This document shows, piece by piece, positions 1 to 6,154 of a DNA stretch of 8,988 nt. Made by a program: the position numbers and the translations under genes. Under the pieces are notes generated by a model. That model saw only the letters and a program-made list of their open reading frames with translations. It was not told the DNA's origin and searched no databases. The stretch is from contig JAAZND010000052.1 of the NCBI GenBank assembly GCA_012798485.1, positions 1 through 8,988 of the forward strand. Reading direction: 5' to 3'. The stretch is from Candidatus Beckwithbacteria bacterium. GTDB lineage: Bacteria; Patescibacteriota; Microgenomatia; UBA1400; UBA1449. Each line of letters begins with the position of its first letter. Positions within the stretch are counted from its first letter, which is position 1.

Positions 1-462
1 GCCTAAAAAAATAAAAAATAAAGCAAAAGGAGCTTCAAAACTGGTTCTACCAAAATGAAAACTCCAAGGATTAACAACCATTATTAATGCAGCAATTAAA
101 GCCACTTTTTTATTGATTAGTTCTTTAGTGATCAAATAAATAATTAAGATTAAAAAAGAACTAAAAAGTGTATATGGTAATTTGGCATTAAATAAAGATA
201 AATTTAAAAAACCAATAATTGGAGCCAGCAGTAATGGAGTTAATTCAGCAAGAGCCGTGTTAGTTTTGATGCTGGACGGAGGAAAAACAGACCAATTACC
301 TCTAATGCTATTACCATTTAAAAAAATTGCTTTTGCATTGATTACATAATCTAATTCATCATGAGTGATGCCAATTGGGAACATATTCAGCTTCCATATT
401 CTTATAAAAAAAGCAATTATAAAAATCGCTATTAAAATAATAATTTCTTTGTTTATTTTCAT
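1..462 (-). CDS. Family-39-like (PMT/ArnT-type) GT-C glycosyltransferase, N-terminal 154 residues only
   Basis: The ATG lies at 462-460 and the frame is open to base 1, so the C-terminal part is outside the window. The visible 154 residues begin with one membrane helix (about 6-20). An extracytoplasmic loop follows with T-H-D-E-L-D-Y at 33-39. An acidic pair just after the first helix is the usual place of the catalytic Asp/Glu in GT-39/ArnT-like enzymes. Further on come A-K-L-P-Y (93-97), which resembles the R-L-P segment of the family, and then N-P-W-S (131-134) and G-R-T-S-F-E-A (138-144), which sit between helices in many bacterial PMT-like proteins. The expected role is transfer of a sugar from a polyprenyl-phosphate donor on the outer membrane face; the acceptor is unknown. 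Only one base separates the start from the stop of the upstream gene, and there is no Shine-Dalgarno site, so the gene is probably co-transcribed. Family type is fairly secure; exact substrate is not inferable. Confidence 0.85.
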   Translation of the reverse strand, partial: MKINKEIIILIAIFIIAFFIRIWKLNMFPIGITHDELDYVINAKAIFLNGNSIRGNWSVFPPSSIKTNTALAELTPLLLAPIIGFLNLSLFNAKLPYTLFSSFLILIIYLITKELINKKVALIAALIMVVNPWSFHFGRTSFEAPFALFFIFLG

Positions 463-463
463 C

Positions 464-1981
464 TTATTTTGGTAAAGCTTGATATAACATTACAGTTTCA
501 CTTAGTTTCTCTTCATAAATAATTTCTTTATAGTTTTGATGATTCCACCAGTCACGTAAGAAATCGGGATTTTCAGGACTTTCTACAATATAAAAAATAT
601 ATTCAGGTTTTTGGTTTGTTTGCTTTAAGGCAGCTAAAAGTTCTAGTTTTTCTGGAATATAATCTATTTTTCCAGGTTCATAGGCAAATTCCGTAGGTAA
701 TTTTTGTCCATTAAAAGCCTGCCAAAGGTAAAGATAGTTATAAGAAAAGTCATAAATATCAGGGACATAATGATAAGAAGCAAAAGCTTTGCCTTGGGAT
801 AATTGTCTGATTTTTGTTATAGCTTTTTCTTTAATTGGGAGTGCTTGCCTTCCATGCTGTATGTCATTTTTGGCAAAATTAAAATAATGATAAACCTGAA
901 AAACAGGAGTTATAAATAGCATCAAGATAAAAATGATTTGCATAAATTTGGGTAAGTTTTTAACAAGTTTCCCTACAAAAATGACAAAGATAGGAGCCAT
1001 GGCATAGACATACCAAATGTTAAAATGAAGTTTAGAAAAGCCAATCAGAGGAATAATAATGAAAAGTAGATACTCCCAGTTAAACTTTTCTTTCTTATTT
1101 TTTATTACATAATAAATAGCGATTGCTAAAAAAAGAAAACTCAATAAATGTAGAATTTTATTTAACACTAAAAAATTAATTGCTTCTGGTAAGAAAGCTA
1201 AAGTCATTTCTGAAAGCCCAGATTTAACAACCTGAGAAAAGGGAATAATAAATTGATTTTCAGGTGGATGTTGCAGGTAGTTAATAATAGCTTTAGTTTC
1301 GACAAAATGATTTTTGACTTCAAATAATAATTGAGGAATAAAAGGGATAATGAAGGCAATGATGCCTGCTGAAATAAATTTGAGATCAATTTTTTGTTTA
1401 AATCTTAAAATTCGATAAATAATAATTAGAGGAATAATTAAAAGATAGAAAAAAGCATAAGCTGAAGAAAAATGAAAACTCAGAGAAGCCGATAACATTA
1501 TCATGGCAATATTTTTGCTTTTCAATTTTTCATTTCTAAGATTAATAAGAATAATCAGCATTAAAAGAGGCATGGGAAAGGGATTCCAAGCACTAGTAGA
1601 AATAATAGCCCAAAGTGGAGTTGTGGCGAAAAAAACCGCTGTAATTTTGCCAAAATATTTATAAGCCAAATAAATGGTAATTAGATTCAAAATAATCATA
1701 GTGACAACAGCTGAAAGAGGATTGCCGTTAGTTAGTAAATAGCCCGGAGCAAGCAGATAATACCAGGCTGGTCCAAAATAAAGTCCAGAGATACTAGTCC
1801 AAGGACCAATAAATTTAAGCGAAAAAGTTTTGAGCATGTGCAGGATTGCCAGAGAATCTTTGCCTTGATCAAAATTAAAAGAAAAAGTATTGGGAAAAAC
1901 CGTAATAAATTTGGCAACAAAGGAAAAGATTAATAAGGTAGGCAGAAAATAATGTTTTTTAATTAAGTTAATGATTTTCAT
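464..1981 (-). CDS. GT-C-type multi-span membrane glycosyltransferase (paralog of the next gene upstream), 505 aa
   Basis: This is a hydrophobic protein with roughly ten membrane segments, followed by a soluble C-terminal domain from about residue 380. The first outer loop carries F-D-Q-G-K-D (37-42, with D38 and D42) and then GPWTSISGLYFGPAWYY (59-75). This pattern is seen in bacterial GT-C proteins annotated as dolichyl-phosphate-mannose-type or carrier-dependent glycosyltransferases, where the loop acidic residues are thought to be catalytic. The tail holds V-P-D-I-Y-D-F near 406-412 and a conserved S-P-E-N-P-D-F segment. All of these blocks recur in the upstream neighbour (1986-3554), so the two are diverged duplicates. 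I chose the ATG at 1981 because it lies 4 bases after the neighbour's stop and leads directly into the first helix. An in-frame ATG at 2077 would add 32 residues encoded inside the neighbour. Acceptor and sugar are unknown. Confidence 0.88.
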   Translation of the reverse strand: MKIINLIKKHYFLPTLLIFSFVAKFITVFPNTFSFNFDQGKDSLAILHMLKTFSLKFIGPWTSISGLYFGPAWYYLLAPGYLLTNGNPLSAVVTMIILNLITIYLAYKYFGKITAVFFATTPLWAIISTSAWNPFPMPLLMLIILINLRNEKLKSKNIAMIMLSASLSFHFSSAYAFFYLLIIPLIIIYRILRFKQKIDLKFISAGIIAFIIPFIPQLLFEVKNHFVETKAIINYLQHPPENQFIIPFSQVVKSGLSEMTLAFLPEAINFLVLNKILHLLSFLFLAIAIYYVIKNKKEKFNWEYLLFIIIPLIGFSKLHFNIWYVYAMAPIFVIFVGKLVKNLPKFMQIIFILMLFITPVFQVYHYFNFAKNDIQHGRQALPIKEKAITKIRQLSQGKAFASYHYVPDIYDFSYNYLYLWQAFNGQKLPTEFAYEPGKIDYIPEKLELLAALKQTNQKPEYIFYIVESPENPDFLRDWWNHQNYKEIIYEEKLSETVMLYQALPK

Positions 1982-1985
1982 ATTT

Positions 1986-3554
1986 TTATCTAAAATATAA
2001 CCAATCGTTAATATCTCGATTGGGAAGCATGGATAAATCTTGTTTATCAAAATGATATTTTTCGATTTTATAACCATCTGTTAATTCTATAGTTTTTTCT
2101 GGAAGTTTTTCATAAGGGATATTGATTTTACTTTTTTTCCATTCTGCCGAAGTGATATCTGGTCTAAAATCCGGATTTGGAGCAACAATTAAATAAGTGA
2201 CTGTTTTTTTTTGATAAACTGAGACATTTTTATCCGCATTTAACTTGGTAAAATAACTCATGGCATATTTACTTTCATAGGCATAAATATCTGGAGTAAA
2301 AATGAAATAGCCAAAATCTTTTTCTCCATCATTAAAAATTGTTTGAGCAATTTTTTGCTGAAATTGCCAATCGTCTTCAGAAAGACCAATTTTATTTTTT
2401 GCGTCTATAGCCTCACTTGTCCCTTGAATAAGAGCGGTTAGAAGAACAATACTTAAGCAAATAAGAGTTATTTTCTGGGCGTAATTTACAACAATAATAC
2501 TAAAAATAAGATAAATAGCAGGGACAATTGGAAGCCAGTAATGAACTCTTAGTTCTCCATTGAAACCTAGAGATAAAAAATAGAAACCAAGATAAAAATA
2601 AAGAGCAATTTTAGTAACATCTGTATACTTAGGTTTAATACTTTTTTTAATAAAAAGATAAAAGAAAATTATCATTGACACAAAAATATTAAAAATGCTT
2701 GTGATATAAGGTTTGAAAAAATACAGACTTTCTTCTGCTTTGAAAAAATATAAACCTTCTAAGGCAAGCGTATAAAGTCTTTGAATTAGTCTTGCAAATA
2801 AACCAAATTTTGGCACATCTGCTTTATTTAAAACAAAATTGATAGCTGCATGGAATTGAGGAAAATGATGAACAAGTTCGAAAACAATAAAAGTTGATAA
2901 TGGTAAAGAGAGAATTAAAATCCAAAGTAAGTGTTTATAAAGCCTATTTTTGATAATAAAAATACTTATCCAGACAAGAGATAAAATGAGTAACGGTCCG
3001 CCAACAGCCATTTGGAATTGAATAATTAATCCAACAATTAAAAAATGAAGTCCAAGAAAATATGACTTTTTTGTTTGTTCGTATTTAACCAGGCTATATA
3101 GGAGTGCAGGGAGCAAAAATAAAGCACCAATAGGATTGTAAAATTTTTTGATCCAGGGAATCAGCATGGCAGCAAGAAGCATTGTATTTACTATTGCCAC
3201 CTTTTTATCTGTAATATTTTTGATTAAAAGAAAACTGGTCCATAAAAATATCAAAGTTAACAATAACCAAAACCAAGCTGCATAAATTGGATTGCCTTTA
3301 CCAATTAAAAAGGCTGGAAAATTAAGATAAGACCAGAGAGGACCATGAAAAACTCCAGGGATAGCGCTACTTCTTGGCCCAATGAGCACAATTTTTTTAA
3401 GATTGATTTCTTCAAATATTAAAAAATCCCTAGCTATATCCGATGGGAAAAAAAGATCATTATGTAGTAAATACCATGCGCCTAAAATAAGGCAGAAGAA
3501 AATATAAACAAGAGCAATAATATGCAGATTTTTACTTATAAATTTCTTCAACAT
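1986..3554 (-). CDS. GT-C-type multi-span membrane glycosyltransferase, first gene of leftward unit, 522 aa
   Basis: The N-terminal helix (about 10-30) is followed by an outer loop with S-D-I-A-R-D (38-43, with D39 and D43) and then I-G-P-R-S-S-A-I-P-G-V-F-H-G-P-L-W (58-74). This is the same D-x3-D plus double G-P block as in the gene downstream. Later shared blocks are a Y-N-P motif between helices, V-F-E-L-V-H-H-F (compare L-F-E-V-K-N-H-F in the paralog) and T-P-D-I-Y-A-Y near 420-426 in the C-terminal extracytoplasmic domain. That domain is longer here, with an extra tail after the shared end. The protein probably transfers a sugar from a polyprenyl-phosphate carrier outside the membrane; substrate is not inferable. 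The ATG at 3554 places the first helix correctly. A longer reading from TTG at 3647 would cross the promoter spacer and the start of the divergent gene, so I reject it. It leads a tight three-gene unit. Confidence 0.87.
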   Translation of the reverse strand: MLKKFISKNLHIIALVYIFFCLILGAWYLLHNDLFFPSDIARDFLIFEEINLKKIVLIGPRSSAIPGVFHGPLWSYLNFPAFLIGKGNPIYAAWFWLLLTLIFLWTSFLLIKNITDKKVAIVNTMLLAAMLIPWIKKFYNPIGALFLLPALLYSLVKYEQTKKSYFLGLHFLIVGLIIQFQMAVGGPLLILSLVWISIFIIKNRLYKHLLWILILSLPLSTFIVFELVHHFPQFHAAINFVLNKADVPKFGLFARLIQRLYTLALEGLYFFKAEESLYFFKPYITSIFNIFVSMIIFFYLFIKKSIKPKYTDVTKIALYFYLGFYFLSLGFNGELRVHYWLPIVPAIYLIFSIIVVNYAQKITLICLSIVLLTALIQGTSEAIDAKNKIGLSEDDWQFQQKIAQTIFNDGEKDFGYFIFTPDIYAYESKYAMSYFTKLNADKNVSVYQKKTVTYLIVAPNPDFRPDITSAEWKKSKINIPYEKLPEKTIELTDGYKIEKYHFDKQDLSMLPNRDINDWLYFR

Positions 3555-3629
3555 AAAAAAAGTGTTTTCTAAATTATGATATCTTAAAATAAGATTATAA
3601 TCTATAATATTTTTAAATAAAACTATTTT
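3555..3629. promoter_or_regulatory. Divergent promoter spacer between the leftward GT-C unit and the rightward 634-aa gene
   Basis: This is the largest non-coding gap in the window (75 bp), and it lies between two divergent starts. On the plus strand there are two perfect TATAAT boxes in direct repeat at 3596-3601 and 3603-3608. The second would give a leader of about 15 nt before the ATG at 3630. On the minus strand there is a perfect TATAAT at 3599-3594 and a CATAAT at 3578-3573, the latter giving a very short leader to the ATG at 3554. None has a recognisable TTGACA-like -35 box at the right distance. Because the whole region is AT-rich, chance matches are likely, so the position of a promoter here is well supported by gene layout but the exact boxes are tentative. 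Confidence 0.5.
3581..3603. repeat. Two overlapping inverted repeats in the divergent spacer, possible operator
   Basis: The first is ATCTTA, spacer AAA, then TAAGAT (3581-3595), a perfect 6-bp inverted repeat. The second is the perfect 12-bp palindrome AGATTATAATCT (3592-3603), which shares AGAT with the first. The palindrome contains a TATAAT box in each orientation, so a protein bound here could block both divergent promoters. Short palindromes are common by chance in DNA this rich in A and T, and no repressor gene is nearby, so the regulatory reading is a guess. Confidence 0.3.
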
Positions 3630-5534
3630 ATGAATTATATTTTGCAAATAATCATTTTTTTATTTGTTTTTTATTGGCAATTTTATGCTTTTGGTTTATT
3701 TTTTCTTGATTTGTTAAGAATTAAATTAAATCACTTGGAAAGTTTTCTTCTTGCTTTGATTTCTGGAATTTGTCTTAATGCTGTGATAATTTTTTTGCTA
3801 GGATTTTTGATAGGAGAGAAAGCTTATTATTTGAGTTTTTTATTTTTAGCTTTAGGAATAAGTCATTATCAAAATGCCTGGCAAAATTCTCTTTTAGTTT
3901 ACAAAAGTATTTTAAAAAATAAGATTTATTTTTTATTAATTTTCATTTTTTCTTTAATTTATGGTTCATCTTTATTTTTCTCTGGGATTAAAATCAATGG
4001 GCAAATTGTTTTTCAAGAATTTCATGATAGTATTTGGCATTTAGCTCTTATTAATAGCCTTAAAAATTCATTTCCTCCGATCCACCCATCTTCTTTTTTG
4101 TATACACTCAAAAACTATCATTATTTTTATGATTTATTACTGGCAGTTCTTTCCAAAAATTATTTGCTTGATGTGTTTTTGCTTTATTTCCAAATTTTTA
4201 TACCAGTTATTTCTTTATTTTTGGGTTTTTGCAGTTTTATTTTTATCAAAAAGTTGACCAATAAAAATTTTGGTATTTTAATGACCTTTTTTGTTTTTTT
4301 TGCTGGAAGTTTTACTTATTTTATTCCTTTATTTTTACCAGGAAATACTTGGGGAGAGTCTAATTTTTGGGTCAGCCAAACTTTTGGCACACTGGTAAAT
4401 CCGCAACTGATTTTTTCTTTTTCTATTCTTTTTGCGATATTAATTTTGCTTCTAAACCTTAAAAATAAAAAAAGTGATTTTAAACTGCATTTATTAATAA
4501 TTATTTTATTAGTAAGTGCTATGGGTTTTAAAAGTTACGCTTTTTTAGTTTTTGGCTGTTTTTATTGTTTTTATCTTCTTTGTGATTTTGTAGAGAATAA
4601 AAATAAAAGAAGTTTTATTTATTTATTTTTGCTTGGCTTATTTTCTTTGTCCTTTTATTTATTACTTTCAAAACCAGGGCAAAATCTTTTTTTCTATAAA
4701 CCGTTTTGGTATCTGGACACCATGGTGGAAGCTCCAGATAGACTAAATTTAATTAAATGGAAATTGGAGGAAGAATATTATTGGTGGCTAGGAAAACCAA
4801 TTCAAGCCATTTCCTTTAAAGTGAGAGAATTTTTAATCTTCTTTTTTGGCAATCTTGGAATTAGATTTATTTTTTTATTTTCTATAATCAAATTAATAAA
4901 ATTTAATAAAAAGCTTGTTATTCCAATGTTTATGAGTTTGTTGCTTTTTGCTTTTTTCCCTTTATTTTTTCTTCAAGTTGGAACTGTGTGGAATAGTATC
5001 CAGTTTTGGTATTATGTTTTAATCTTTGCCGATATTCTGGTAGTTTTGTCTTTATATTTTCTTTTTCAGCAATTAAAATTACAATATTTAAAATTGTTTA
5101 TTTTAATTTTAATCTTTGCTTTAGCCATTCCTACTTTTATTCAATTTTATCAAGGGAAAATAATCAAAGGCTTTAAACTTGATCCTGAAGTAGAAACTTT
5201 TTTTAGAACAATTGGAGAGAAGCAGAGAGTTTTAGTCTGCCCGAGTTCAGATTTTATTTATGACACTTCTTTTTTAACTGCTTTTTATAATTCTTCTAAT
5301 TATTTAACTAATAAAGGTCAATTAAACCTTATAGATATTAAATCAGAGAAAATGGAAAATGATTTAAAAAATTTGTTGAGTGAAAATAACAAAGATAAGA
5401 TGGATCTTTTTCTTCGAGAAAATCAAATTAACTATATTATTTGTGATAATCATGACTGGCAGAAATTTGTCAATAGTTTAAATCAGAATGAAATGAAAGT
5501 TTTGGATAAATATTATATTAAGCCAGTTGAATAG
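3630..5534 (+). CDS. Large multi-span membrane protein, probable GT-C-like glycosyltransferase of unnamed subtype, 634 aa
   Basis: About 12-13 hydrophobic segments are followed by a soluble C-terminal part from about residue 515. The N-terminus is two or three helices long before the first large outer loop, unlike the other proteins here. That loop carries F-H-D-S-I-W-H (131-137) and K-N-Y-H-Y-F-Y-D (161-168). The combination of an Asp-containing loop and a downstream N-Y-H-Y block fits the outer-face active site of GT-C-like proteins, but I cannot match it to a named enzyme. Other likely conserved blocks are L-V-N-P-Q (255-259), M-G-F-K-S-Y (298-303) and W-N-S-I-Q-F-W-Y-Y (454-462). The tail (about 520-634) looks like the globular outer domain of such proteins, with R-V-L-V-C-P near 533-538 and N-Y-I-I-C near 601-605. 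ATG 3630 lacks a Shine-Dalgarno site. It is a single-gene transcript by layout, divergent from the left unit and convergent with the small gene at 5576. Function is inferred from fold style only. Confidence 0.8.
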   Translation: MNYILQIIIFLFVFYWQFYAFGLFFLDLLRIKLNHLESFLLALISGICLNAVIIFLLGFLIGEKAYYLSFLFLALGISHYQNAWQNSLLVYKSILKNKIYFLLIFIFSLIYGSSLFFSGIKINGQIVFQEFHDSIWHLALINSLKNSFPPIHPSSFLYTLKNYHYFYDLLLAVLSKNYLLDVFLLYFQIFIPVISLFLGFCSFIFIKKLTNKNFGILMTFFVFFAGSFTYFIPLFLPGNTWGESNFWVSQTFGTLVNPQLIFSFSILFAILILLLNLKNKKSDFKLHLLIIILLVSAMGFKSYAFLVFGCFYCFYLLCDFVENKNKRSFIYLFLLGLFSLSFYLLLSKPGQNLFFYKPFWYLDTMVEAPDRLNLIKWKLEEEYYWWLGKPIQAISFKVREFLIFFFGNLGIRFIFLFSIIKLIKFNKKLVIPMFMSLLLFAFFPLFFLQVGTVWNSIQFWYYVLIFADILVVLSLYFLFQQLKLQYLKLFILILIFALAIPTFIQFYQGKIIKGFKLDPEVETFFRTIGEKQRVLVCPSSDFIYDTSFLTAFYNSSNYLTNKGQLNLIDIKSEKMENDLKNLLSENNKDKMDLFLRENQINYIICDNHDWQKFVNSLNQNEMKVLDKYYIKPVE

Positions 5535-5575
5535 ATTTAGATAATCCAACAAATTCAGTATGAGAAATTTTTAAA
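5535..5575. other. 41-bp convergent spacer without a clear terminator
   Basis: This lies between two facing stop codons (TAG at 5532-5534 on plus, TAG read at 5578-5576 on minus). The only structure I see is a 5-bp A/T-only inverted repeat (5551-5555 with 5566-5570), followed by a T run on the plus strand. It has no G-C pairs and is too weak to call a terminator. Confidence 0.4.
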
Positions 5576-6154
5576 CTAATTAAGATAAATAGTAGTTTGA
5601 GAAAGCCAGTATTTATCTTTTAGAAGTTTCTGTTCTTTTCCCAAATAATCAAAAAGTCCATTCACTTGCTTCATTTCATCAATTGATTTAAGAAATAATA
5701 TATTTATATTTTTGTCTTTATTTTCACAAATTAAAGAGTTTTTATTTTCAAAAATAATATTTTGACAATCTAGGTTTTTTTTATCAAAAAAATTTAAACT
5801 ATTAACGATACTTTCAATGCTTTTTAAATATTGAGAATTAAAAGTTAGAATATCATTTTTATCATTTACTAAATTATAAAACTGCAAGATAGAACTAATC
5901 TCAATATTTGTTTTATTAAAATCAAAAAAACCGCTGGAATAAAATTCGCGAAATTGCCAAAAAGCTTTAGGATCAATTTTCTGCTCATTTTTAACTTTTT
6001 CTAAAAAATTATTTAAATATGCCTTTCTTTTAAAGGCAAATATTTTATTTGTTAATTTTGGTTGCAAAAAAAAGAAACTTATTAAGATGATAAAAAAGCA
6101 ACTTAAATAGAAGAAACTATTATTATCTTTGAGTCTGTTATATAATTTTTTCAT
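5576..6154 (-). CDS. Small single-span membrane-anchored protein of unknown family, 192 aa
   Basis: I do not recognise this family. The N-terminus is basic (K2, K3, R7, K9) and is followed by one strongly hydrophobic helix (about 13-31) with no cleavage or lipoprotein motif that I can see. A signal-anchor topology with the remaining 160 residues outside the cell is therefore likely. The outer part is rich in Lys, Asn, Phe and Ile and includes F-W-Q-F-R-E-F-Y (65-72). It has only two cysteines, C130 and C143, which could form a disulfide. The ATG at 6154-6152 overlaps the ATG of the divergent gene at 6153, and there is no other Met near the N-terminus. A possible -10 box, TCTAAT, lies at 6178-6173 inside the neighbour's coding region. 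Its place between two GT-C-like genes suggests an accessory or surface role, but that is context only. The long open frame with sensible topology supports a real gene. Confidence 0.72.
   Translation of the reverse strand: MKKLYNRLKDNNSFFYLSCFFIILISFFFLQPKLTNKIFAFKRKAYLNNFLEKVKNEQKIDPKAFWQFREFYSSGFFDFNKTNIEISSILQFYNLVNDKNDILTFNSQYLKSIESIVNSLNFFDKKNLDCQNIIFENKNSLICENKDKNINILFLKSIDEMKQVNGLFDYLGKEQKLLKDKYWLSQTTIYLN
6141..6146 (+). promoter_or_regulatory. Candidate -10 box (TATAAT) for a leaderless transcript of the 6153 gene
   Basis: A perfect TATAAT ends 6 bases before the ATG at 6153, so transcription would start at or within a base or two of the start codon. The box lies within the first codons of the opposite-strand gene (5576-6154). 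A TG dinucleotide sits just upstream at 6136-6137. No good -35 box is present. The AT-rich background makes a chance match possible. Confidence 0.4.

Noticed and set aside
1204..1920. 61- and 62-aa minus-strand frames at 1204-1389 and 1732-1920
   Set aside because: They are out-of-frame shadows of the 464-1981 gene with no start context or recognisable features.
1982..2077. N-terminal extension of the 464-1981 gene from an ATG at 2077
   Set aside because: It would lie wholly within the 3' end of the upstream gene, add 32 residues without matching the paralog, and ignore the well-placed ATG 4 bases after the upstream stop.
3555..3647. TTG start at 3647 for the 1986-3554 gene
   Set aside because: It would cross the divergent spacer and overlap the start of the plus-strand gene; the added residues have no counterpart in the paralog.
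5551..5575. Bidirectional terminator in the convergent spacer
   Set aside because: The only inverted repeat is 5 bp of A/T pairs with a 10-base loop, too unstable to support a call.
6129..6152. TTG start at 6129 for the PF10131-type gene
   Set aside because: The added 8 residues are weakly supported, the codon is non-ATG, and the region encodes the N-terminus of the opposite gene and contains the likely -10 box.
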